From positions 101,089,895 through 101,153,894 of the forward strand of contig NC_088912.1 in assembly GCF_963576675.1 (NCBI RefSeq): DNA of 64,000 bases, in the 5' to 3' direction. The notes under the pieces were generated by a model. That model saw only the letters and a program-made list of their open reading frames with translations, was not told the origin of the DNA and searched no databases. Positions 12,247 to 21,231 of this stretch are shown here, piece by piece. Position numbers and translations under genes: made by a program. Every line of letters starts with the position of its first letter. Within the stretch, counting starts at the first letter, position 1. The stretch is from Euphorbia lathyris. Its lineage: Eukaryota > Streptophyta > Magnoliopsida > Malpighiales > Euphorbiaceae.

Positions 12247-12574
12247 GGTCGAAGCTCTATTACAGGCTATGCAATGGTTAGAAGCTAATGGAATAAGGAA
12301 TGTGGTTTTTGAGTCCGATGCTAAACAAGTGATTGATGCAATAAATTCCAGTTCTGTTGATGATTCTGAATTTGGGGATAGAATTATTCAAATACGATCG
12401 ATTCTAATGTCAAATGACTCTTACTCAGTCAAATGGATACGGCGGCAAGCGAATGGGATGGCACATGTGTTAGCACAGTCTTCCCGTTTATCCACTTGCC
12501 CTTCTTTTTTTAATTTATTACTGAGTTCTGTTTCCGATTTATTGTTACAATATTGCCAAAATTTGGCCCATTAA
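12247..12574 (+). pseudogene. RNase H-like (RVT_3) fragment
   Basis: The frame encodes an RNase H fold of the type found in plant LINE-derived and RNase H-like proteins. It opens with an 'EALLQAMQWLEANG' helix, continues with 'VVFESDAKQVIDAI' (acidic active-site strand), and near its end has 'WIRRQANGMAHVLAQ', matching the conserved R-x-x-N-x-x-A-H/D-x-L-A motif. The usual N-terminal D-G strand is missing and a stop lies just upstream, so it is a 5'-truncated fragment. The stop is followed shortly by a run of eight A residues, which fits a 3' end copied from a LINE, though I see no clear target duplication. It could also be a decayed stand-alone RNase H-like gene. Confidence 0.7.
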
Positions 12575-13112
12575 TACATTGTCTGTTTGATTAAAAAAAA
12601 CTAGTATATAACTAAATTATTAGTCTGTGTCTCAAGTTAATAGTACAATCTCTCAATTTATAAACACAACTTTTCCAATATATATGACAGTTTTTGACGA
12701 TGAATTTTCTCTTTTAGAATTCTTTTTTTTTTTTTATGATTGCGTAATTTATTTTTTATCAGAATAAGATTCAAATTTTCCCTTATATTTTTATCTCTAC
12801 TTAACAAAAAAACTTAAATAAACTGGTTTATTTTACTCGCTATTTAATTGCCACATCAAATCTCTCAAACATTAATTGTAAAATATTGATTTTATTATTA
12901 ACAAACTTAAGCAATATGTTAAAATAATAATATTTAAGCCTCCCAAATACAAGTTAATAACACATAAAATAAATTAAAATATTTACTATATTATTAAAAC
13001 AGTTATAAACAATTTCTGAAAATACCCATCACTAATTCAGTTAATCCATAAATTTGCTTCAAAGATCCAATATAGCAATCAAATTACTGTTAAATCATTG
13101 CATTTAAATTTT

Positions 13113-13651
13113 AGGGAAAAGTATGAAAAAAATGCTTGTGGTTTACCCAATTTGTAAACAGAGGCATGTGGTTTAAAAGTTTACAAATAAAGGTTTATGG
13201 TATGTTTTATTTACAAAACAAAGTATTAAAATTACACATTTAAGTTCTGATTACAACCAAATACGTTTTTATCTAAAAAAAAATTATTCTTATATATCAG
13301 CAAAACACAACCCCCGCAAAAAAAAAACAACTTTTTAAATCGAAACAATAAATAATATGGTGAAATTTACGTTTTTTTACTAATCTGACAGTTTATGAAC
13401 TAAATTGATATTTAAGTTCATTTTACACGGTTGCAATTTGATTTTGTGATCTGTATTTTGTCAATATATAAATGTAATTAAAAAAAATTAAAAAAATTCC
13501 CTTATTGTTATCAATTACTTAAAAGTTTAATTTTAAATACTTTGTTTTGTAAAAAAAAGTATACCACATACCTCTATTTGCAAACTTTTAAACCACGGAC
13601 CTCTATTTGCAAACAAGGCAAACCACGAGCATTTTTTTCGTACTTTGCCCT
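13113..13651. mobile_element. Long-TIR MITE (Mutator-like), 539 bp
   Basis: The ends are inverted repeats of about 120 bp, left AGGGAAAAGTATGAAAAAAA and right ...TACTTTGCCCT. It is flanked by AAATTTT on both sides (13106-13112 and 13652-13658). The undisturbed site is visible in BAHD units 2 and 3, where 'ttaaattttcag' or similar runs on without the element. The interior has no coding potential. The TIR start resembles the right end of the element carrying the dioxygenase exon (ending 58273). Confidence 0.8.
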
Positions 13652-13737
13652 AAATTTTAAGATTTTTTTTTTTTGGTAAACAAGAATTTAGGTAAAGGTA
13701 GGTTACCAACTTCCAAGGTCAGGGCAAACCAGAAATC

Positions 13738-15409
13738 CAGGGCCGACTTCAGGAACAATCCGCATAGGTGGCCACCTAGGACCTCCGATTGAAATTTATT
13801 TCAAATTTGATAATTATTAAGATTTATATAGTTAAAAAGTATGTAAACTTAGATTTATAGCAAAATGTAAAACTAGGCTGAATGGTAAAGACATAGTTGA
13901 ATTGTTTGTGAGGCAGAGTTTGATCCATGGATTTTTTTTTTGTATGTTTTTGTTCTCATTTTATTTTATTCCTAATTTTCTTCACACTAAGAAAACTATG
14001 TTTTTTATTAAAGTTATTTTCTCTTTATTTTTCATATATATTTTGTTTTTATTTTTATTTTTATTATTATTATTCTTACATAATTTTAATAATTAGTTTT
14101 TTTTTATAATTTTATTTTTTTCCTCAAACCAAAATGTTCATATATATTCAATTTAAAATGACTAATATATATATATATATATATATTGATTTACTTGTTA
14201 CAATATATTTTAGGGCACAATTAATTTTCACTAATTTATATATTCAATCTAAAATGACTAATATATGATATATTGATTTACTTATTAGAATATATTTTAA
14301 GACACAATAATTTTGACTAATTTACTCATACTATTAAGTTAATTACAACACAACCTGTATCGATCAATTTTTGTATGAATGTTTTGATTTTCATTTTCTT
14401 TTATTTCTAATTTTCTTCACAATAAGAAAAATATATTTCTTATTAAAGTTCTTTTTTCTTTATTTTTCATATATGTTTTTTTATTTTTATTTTTTTTATT
14501 ATTATTCTTATATAATTTTAATAATTATATTTTTTTCCTTGTTACAATCTAAAATGTTAATATATGTTCAATCTAAAATGACTAATATATTATATATTGA
14601 TTTACTTGTTACAATATATTTTAAGACAAAATTAATTTTCATTAATTTATATATTCAATCTAAAATGACTAATATATGATATATTGATTTACTTGTTACA
14701 ATATTTTTAGGACACAATTAATTTTCACTAATTTACTTATACTATTGAGTTAATTACATAACAACCTCTCTAGATCAAATTTTTTATGGTGAATATTTTT
14801 ACAAAATCAAAATGAAAATTATAACATAGTAGGACAACAATTTATAATAACACCTGAATATTTATGCACCACCGCAACACGTTATGGACCACCAAAAAAC
14901 GTTATGGATCCTTAAAAATAATATATGTATTTTTTCTAGGCTTATATGTGTTGTGCTCAGTATTTGAGTTTTATGACGTGATTTAATAAAAAATAATTTT
15001 TTTTGTAATATAACATATTGAGTTAATTACATGTTGAGTATTTTTACAAATTCAAAAAGAAAATTATAATTCAGTAGGACAATAATTTATAAGAAGGTCC
15101 AAATATTTATGGACCTAGACATAGGTCATAAGTGCGATCGCCTAGGACCTGAGCCAAAAAGGGTTTAAATTATTTTTTTACTATATATATTTTATAATTT
15201 TTTGAAAGGTAGTTATCATACTTATTCATAACTAGAAAATGACCAAATAATATGATATTTTAGGTCTAAAATATCCCAAAATTTCTATTTTACATCTTTA
15301 AATACAATTTTTTTTATTAAGAGTTTCTTTATCTCTTTTTTGCCTAAAACTCATAAAAATATATGGACCGATCTTGCCTAGGGCCTCCAAAATACTGAAG
15401 CCGGCCTTG
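13738..15409. mobile_element. Non-autonomous hAT-like element in BAHD unit 1, 1.67 kb
   Basis: The termini are CAGGGCCGACTTCAGG and, reversed, CAAGGCCGGCTTCAGT. Both are followed inward by a 'cctagg.cctcc' type motif. The flanks CAGAAATC (13730-13737) and CATAGACC (15410-15417) are a diverged 8-bp target duplication. The empty site reads CACATACC in BAHD unit 2 near 17437. The interior is AT-rich, without transposase, and includes a tandem duplication of about 440 bp (13927-14360 and 14371-14760). Confidence 0.75.
13927..14760. repeat. Tandem duplication, about 440-bp unit, inside the hAT-like element
   Basis: A block beginning 'tttttgtatg' with 'cctaattttcttcaca.taagaaaa' is repeated at 14371. 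Each copy ends in several repeats of 'aatctaaaatgactaatatat.atattgatttactt'. Confidence 0.7.
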
Positions 15410-15529
15410 CATAGACCTCTATTAATGAGGACTAAATTTTGACGGAGTTTTAATTAGGTATGAGTAAAATTGATGTTGTTTGAGGAGTCGATGGACCAAA
15501 AGAATTTGCACAAGCAAGAAACTCTGACA

Positions 15530-15744
15530 CACCTCCACACGCAAATGCCTTTTGGGCTTGCAGCGTGTATAACACAAGCCCATCCGCCACTGTTTTTAAT
15601 TCCACACATTAATTAGGTTGTCAGGACTCGAACCCTCGACCGTTTGGTCATAGAAGCTCTGATGCCATGTCATGGAACCATTTGAACCAAAATCTCAAGC
15701 TGATAGTTAAGACTCTATCATATATCTTATCTTAACCTCCGACA
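15530..15744 (-). mobile_element. TRIM-like relic in BAHD unit 1
   Basis: On the minus strand a short LTR-like segment (15744-15668, TGTCGGAGG to CCATGACA) is followed by TGGCATCAGAGC, an iMet primer site, then about 130 bp of interior, a purine-rich tract, and TGTCAGAG, the start of a second LTR that is cut off against BAHD sequence. It replaces a few hundred bases of the BAHD coding region. No target duplication is visible. Confidence 0.6.
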
Positions 15745-16045
15745 GAATTATACTTTGCATTTGACTACAAAACGAGGTTTCCCATCAAACATTTTGACAT
15801 TGGTGGTTTTGTTAGTCTTTGGATGTATACTGATTGAATCATAATAGACGGTCGAATAGAAGAACTTGATATTCTATTGTCCATTTCCATACATTTCCAT
15901 ATGAAAGCACTTAATAATGCTTGAACTCGAGTTCGATTCTCTAGGAACTCATTTCTTGCTTTTGTCCTCAAGGCAGCTACTACATTCGCATCTCCTCGAA
16001 TCGCCTTCCTTTTGTTCACCGAACCAAATGCTATCGCATCATTGC
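15745..16045 (-). pseudogene. BAHD acyltransferase fragment, copy 1
   Basis: The minus-strand translation matches the middle of the other BAHD copies (RVQAL.SAFIWKC, S.IRPS.MIQSV, GNLVL). Compared with copy 4 it spans only about residues 210-300. Both the HXXXD and DFGWG motifs are absent. A short C-terminal remnant lies at about 15508-15530. The gene is truncated at its 5' side by unrelated sequence (near 16045) that recurs at 59020-59045. Pseudogene. Confidence 0.85.
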
Positions 16046-16080
16046 TGGGTTCTCAATGTTGCATTGTTGCATGATGCTCA

Positions 16081-16386
16081 TGTTATAAATTTAAGGATAA
16101 ATAATTACAAGGTCTTTGTGTTTTTACGTAATACTGTCTGTTGTCTTTAGCGTGTAGTGTCTCTTGTGAGATTGACTTAGTCTTCGCTCGATCAAAGCTT
16201 ATCAGTATCGATCAAGCTTGATTGACTCATATTACTCTACGCTATTGATTCTTTACTACGCTAGTCCCTGTAGTTTTTGAAATGTTTATATAGTCTCTTC
16301 ATTTTTATTTTCGTCACTTTTTAGTCTTTATATTTGAGTGAATGGTTAAATTGGACTAAATAAAATTTAAAATATCAAAAATACCA
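16081..16386. other. Spacer between BAHD units
   Basis: I see no gene. It contains short direct repeats of 'gatcaagctt' type around 16185-16225. Confidence 0.5.
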
Positions 16387-16404
16387 TTTACTATATGCTT
16401 TAAT

Positions 16405-16578
16405 TTTTTTTTTGGTAGAAACAGAAAAGAAAACAAACCAATACCGAGACAAAAGCTAACCTGTGATCAACCTAGGAAAGCTAACCCCAACTCTGTCCTC
16501 TAAAAGGAGAGAAGAAAGATAGATAGGAGGATCAGAAAGGGTGGAAACACCTAACATCCCCTCGTGCCCAGCCGCCGG
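16405..16578 (-). mobile_element. Short non-LTR retrotransposon insertion (LINE 3' end or SINE), 174 bp
   Basis: It is flanked by a perfect 18-bp target duplication, TTTACTATATGCTTTAAT (16387-16404 and 16579-16596). The left end is a poly-T tract, so the insert lies on the minus strand with a poly-A tail. No A or B box is clear, so a 5'-truncated LINE is more likely than a SINE. Confidence 0.85.
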
Positions 16579-16596
16579 TTTACTATATGCTTTAAT

Positions 16597-17079
16597 AATA
16601 AAATATCCATGTTTTCTATTTTATGTTTTCCTAATAATAAAATATCATTTGTTTTATTAATTTTTATATAATTATAAATTTTAATTTTAGTAGTGTAGAA
16701 CTTATTCATTAAAAAATGAATGATAAAAATCGTAAAAAATTATTAAAATTGTAGTAGAGAAATACAAAATAATAAAAGTGTTTTTTTAAGAGAATAAGAA
16801 ATATAATTTTTTTAATAATTATTGTACACAAATATAAGAATTTCGGAGTATATATATACTACAAAAACTTCATTAAAACTATTTTGATTCAATTTGAAAA
16901 CTAGAAGATAAGTTATTTTATTTGTATAATTAGGGGCATTTTTGTACTTTCATGTATAAAAATAAATAGATGGACTAAAGAGCTGATTAAGGTAAAATCT
17001 AAGGGTCTTATAATAACATAATGGACCTACCAGCGTGTTAAGTAAAAACACATGTACCTTAAAATTATTTACCCTAAAT
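16597..17079. other. AT-rich spacer
   Basis: I see no gene. Confidence 0.5.
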
Positions 17080-17853
17080 TTAAACAAATTAATTTAGTTT
17101 ATTCGTTATATAATTGTCACATCAGGCCTCTGAAACATCAATTATGCATAAAATATTTATTTTATTACCAACAAAGTTAAACAATATGTCAAAATATCAA
17201 TATATAAGTCTTCGATATACAAGTTAATAACACAAAAACTAAATCCTTAAATGTTTATTATATTATTAAAATAGTTATAAAAAACTGCTCAAAACGCATA
17301 AAACTACTTCGGTGTATTCACTAATTTGTCTGAAAGTTCGAATGTAGCGATCAAATTACTGTTGAATTTTCAGTTTTTTTGGTAAATAAGAGTTTAGGTG
17401 AAAGTAGTCCTATCAACTCTCAATGTCAGGACAAACCACATACCTCTACCAGTAATGCTAAATTTTGATGGTGAGCTTCGGTTAGGTATGAATAAAATTG
17501 ATGTTGCTTGGCAAGTCCATGGACGAACTACTATTAAAAGTTACAGATTTGGTTTAGGACTAAGCTTGAGCGACAATTTTTTGTCGATGGTTCTGTACTA
17601 CTAAATAATGAATGGACTTCATTTTCTGAAGAGACTGAACATCCGACTGATTTCCTACCGAAACTGTTGGATATTAGTCTTTAATATTGGTGTTGTGGGA
17701 ATTCCGCATGAAAAGAATAAGAATGAAGTCTGTATTTTATATTGTTTGGAGACATATGTATCTGTATTTTATATTGTCTGGAGACATCTGTATTTTGGAT
17801 AAGAATAAACAATTTTTATAACAGTTTGACAACCAACTTTTTAGTTATAAATA

Positions 17854-18534
17854 GGCCTAATGCTTCCCCAGCCCCCTTAACTTGTCCAAATTGGTCATTT
17901 TACCCCCTCAACTCATCGAATGTCCTATTTACCACATTAACTCCATAAAAGTGGTATTTCTCACCCCCTCAACTTGTTTATTTATCCACCCAACTTATAG
18001 AATGTTCTATTTACCCCCTTAACTCCATAAAAGTGGTATTTTTCACCCTTTACAATCCGTTATCGAAGCCTAAATTGATAACTTTTTTTAAACGTTAAAC
18101 CTATATTTATGCTATTTTGTAAGTGGAACCTAAATTGATACTTTCCTAAAAATTATAGGCCTATTTTGGTACATTATCCCTATATATAATGTATTTAACT
18201 TGTTTATATTAATGTTCTTGTTATTTGTATTTTTTATTCGTTCTTTCTCTTTTCAATTTTTTTAACTACTATAAAGGAATAATAAATACCATTTTTATGG
18301 AGTTAAGAGAGTAAATAAGATCATAAGTGGTGAGAAATACCACTTTTATGGACTTAAAGGGGTAAATAGGATATTCGATGAGTTGAGAAGTGGTAAAATA
18401 ACAAATTTGGACAAGTTAAGGGGGTTTGAAATACCATTTTTATGGAGTTAAATGGGTAAATAAGACATTCGATAAGTTAAAGGGGTAAAATGACCAATTT
18501 GGACAAGTTAAGGGGGCTGGAAAAGCATTAAGCC
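17854..18534. mobile_element. Mutator-like MITE, 681 bp, 9-bp target duplication
   Basis: It is flanked by TTATAAATA on both sides (17845-17853 and 18535-18543), the 9-bp duplication typical of Mutator-like elements. The ends are long inverted repeats (GGCCTAATGCTT / AAGCATTAAGCC) built from repeated phrases such as 'aactccataaaagtggtatt' and 'caacttgtccaaattggtca'. There is no coding region. Confidence 0.88.
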
Positions 18535-18966
18535 TTATAAATATCATCAATCCTTCATATCTTTTCACTTACTGTTTGTAATTATTCAAATAGGAAAATT
18601 AATGGAATTGCTACTATTAATTTCATTTCATGTTAAGGAAATGCTAGAGGAAACTTAGTCAGAAACCCAATAGCAATTGACTTTCGGGACTAATAGAAAC
18701 TTTATATGAAAATTTCATCTTTATGCCTAGTAAAAAAGTTTCTTCTATTTAAAACACTTGAAACTTGAAATTTCTGTATAATTTGCATTATTAATCCTCG
18801 AACACGACAACTATGGAAGTAAATAACACCAAGATGAAGAACATAATCAGAAATGCACAGCCAATAAAGCTTTTAAAACACAGAACATGTTTCAATATAT
18901 GACGAATTGAAAAATCATCTTCTCAAACAACAGAAATCGAAAGCATCATACCACAAATCATTCAAA

Positions 18967-20956
18967 TTAGATTACAACATTTTCAGAAGAATTTGCAAAA
19001 GCAAGAAACTCAGGATCATGTTGAAGAACATCCATGGTGGTGTCTTCTAATGTGATCCATGCCTCAAACACATTGCTTCCTCTTCCCGTATCCATAAGAA
19101 TCACATCATTTGAATCACCACTCATCTCTCCACATACTCCAACCCAAATAGGCTTCCCCCATCCAAAATCAATCTCAGTTAAACCTAAAGAATTCCAACT
19201 TGCACAGGTAAACACATGAGAATTATTCTCCATGGAAGCCTCTACAAGCTCATCTGCATCTCTTAAAATGGCTGCATACCCTTCATCACCTGACATAGTC
19301 TTTACATATTCACTATTGATTTTTCCTACACTTTCCTGTAATAAACTCACCAACTGAGTCATCTCCATCTCCATCTCCATCTCGTCGGGATTATACCTTG
19401 CATTTGAATGTAAAACCAGGTTTCCAATAGATCGTGGCATCGTTAGTCTTCGCACATTCACTGATTGAATCATCACAGATGGCTGAATGGAGGAACCTGA
19501 TATTCTATTGCAAGCTTTTGTAGCACATTTCCATATGAAAGCACTTAATGCTTGAACTCGAGTTGGATTCTCTACCAACTCACTTAGAACACGAAGCGCC
19601 TTGTCTTGCAAGCACGTTAACCGAACCACATGATATCCATCAATGATGTATAGTGAGAAAACAATGATTTCTGCGATGCCGATGAAGCCTCGGATAGACG
19701 AGGCTGTATGAGGTTTTTATAGGAAGCACTCAAATTGGCTGCCCATGTCTTAAGGAAGGAATCGGTTGTCATTCCATCCATGATCTTCTGGGACAAACAC
19801 AGGACTTGATAGAAATATGGGATCACAAACATAAAATATTAGTCCCCACTATCAGGACAAACACTGGAGCAATGCTGCCCCAGTTGAAAAGATTCACTTG
19901 CACACCTAGTTGTGGTTGTAACACCCTCTACCAATACCATATAGATATTGTCCGCTCTGGCTCAAATCCAACACATTGGGCCTCACGGCTTTAAAATGCA
20001 TCTTCATGTATTGGATTCACATCTTACTAATATGCCCCAATCACTTCCTCTCCACTTCCGATGTGGGATTCAGTTTATTCCTGTCCCCATCGCCATCCTT
20101 AGGGCCGCTCCTTGCTCAGGCCTTCTTACTCCAGCGCCACCCACTCCGGACCGGGACGCGTTTTAAAGTCGTGAGGCCCAATATGTTGGATTTGGGCCAG
20201 AGCGGACAATATCTACATGGTATTGGACCAGGGTGTTACAATTGGTATCAAAGCCGACTCTCCACGTATGATGTGTGGTTCGGGGTTGAACCAGGCGGAA
20301 GCTGGTGGGCCTGTAACGACCCGGTCCGGAGTGGGTGGCGCCGGGGTAAGAAGGCCTAAGCAAGGAGCGGCCCTAAGGGATGGCGATGGGGACATGAATG
20401 AACTGAATCCCACATCGGAAGTGGAGAGGGAGTGATTGTGGCTTATTAGTAAGATGTGAATCCAATACATGTAGACGCGTTTTAAAGCCGTGAGGCTCAA
20501 GGTGTTGGATTTGAGCCGGAGCGGACAATATCTACATGGTATTGAACCAGAGTGTTACAGTGGTATTGTGGGATCAAGTTTTCTGTCGAAATTTTGTTAT
20601 GGAAGGAGCCTATTCAACGTTTCTATTTCACGATGCCTGAGGAAACCCGACAAATGACGGTTTACTCGAGCTTCGAAATAAGGAACACCCACGTTGAAGT
20701 TGTCGATTATAAGGTTGTCTTTCACTCTTCCTGATAAAGGGTAGTAGAGATTTAGAGTTTTGGAGAGTGACCATTTTAGTTGAGCTGTGATTTCGGTGTT
20801 TTTCAGATGAAAATTCTTAGTGTCGTAAAAGAGAATTAGAGGAGTATATGTGTTAGGTATAAGCTGGTCTAAAAGGCATAGATTGAAAGGTTTCAGATCA
20901 TGAACATGGGAAGCAGAAGGTCTTATGATATCCATGGATACAACTGAAACTTCCAT
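18967..20956 (-). pseudogene. BAHD acyltransferase pseudogene, copy 2
   Basis: BAHD enzymes transfer acyl groups from acyl-CoA to alcohols or amines in specialised metabolism. The start (20956, MEVSVVSMDIIRPSA) and the C-terminus (stop at 18967, preceded by DFGWGKPIWVG and the conserved C-terminal strand) are present. The gene is broken in several ways: a 642-bp palindromic TRIM in the middle (19918-20559), a filler insertion of about 60 bp around 19825-19885 just before the active site, a frame break near 19620, and a change of the catalytic histidine (SQKIMDG instead of SHKIMDG). A short EM repeat (DEMEMEMEM) is longer here than in copies 3 and 4. The family is certain; closeness to vinorine synthase-like enzymes is only an impression. 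Confidence 0.93.
19918..20559 (+). mobile_element. Palindromic TRIM (terminal-repeat retrotransposon in miniature)
   Basis: It is flanked by a perfect 5-bp duplication GTGGT (19913-19917 and 20560-20564). From right to left it holds a full 248-bp LTR (20312-20559, TGTAACGACC to GTGTTACA), a 71-bp interior with a primer site TTGGTATCAAAGCC right after position 20240, and the last 85 bp of a 5' LTR (20156-20240). The rest of the 5' LTR is replaced by an inverted LTR copy (19918-20155, starting TGTAACACCC). The whole unit therefore folds back on itself. It integrated as one piece, because the outer ends are the ones carrying the target duplication. Confidence 0.88.
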
Positions 20957-21188
20957 TTCAATGTTGAATCAGAATGAAATGTTAAAATATTTAGAATAGA
21001 GAAACTAGAAAATACAGTATTTTCTTACCAAAAAAAAAGAAAAAGAAAATACAGTATTTAATTAAAATAAGTTGTCGGCACCATTAATGCCCATCTCATT
21101 CATTACTTTTTTTAATAATAATTTATAATTATTATTAACTACTTTATATTGAAAGTGGTCAGGATAAAGTCAGAAAATTTTCCTTATA
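20957..21188. other. Promoter-side flank of BAHD unit 2
   Basis: AT-rich. The phrase about 'ttgtcggcaccattaatgcccatctcatt' near 21072 corresponds to the upstream flank of copies 3 and 4, so the duplication includes sequence upstream of the gene. Confidence 0.5.
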
Positions 21189-21231
21189 CAGTAAAACCTC
21201 TATATAGGAGTACACTTGGGACCGGACTATT

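Larger units (their letters stand above)
12780..16080 (-). repeat. BAHD segmental duplication, unit 1
   Basis: The 3' flank (12840-13112 and 13652-13730) aligns with 17110-17400 and in part with 30790-30940. The coding end aligns with the other BAHD units. It contains a MITE, a hAT-like element and a TRIM relic, and most of the gene is lost. Confidence 0.7.
17080..20990 (-). repeat. BAHD segmental duplication, unit 2
   Basis: It aligns to unit 1 from about 17110 (3' flank) and to units 3 and 4 through the gene. It carries a Mutator-like MITE in its 3' flank and a palindromic TRIM in the gene. Confidence 0.75.

Noticed and set aside
13902..14679. Phe/Tyr-rich open frames
   Set aside because: They are translations of T-rich repeats inside the hAT-like element.
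15580..15670. tRNA-like sequence ('actcgaaccctcgaccg')
   Set aside because: No cloverleaf can be formed. It is part of the TRIM interior next to its primer site.
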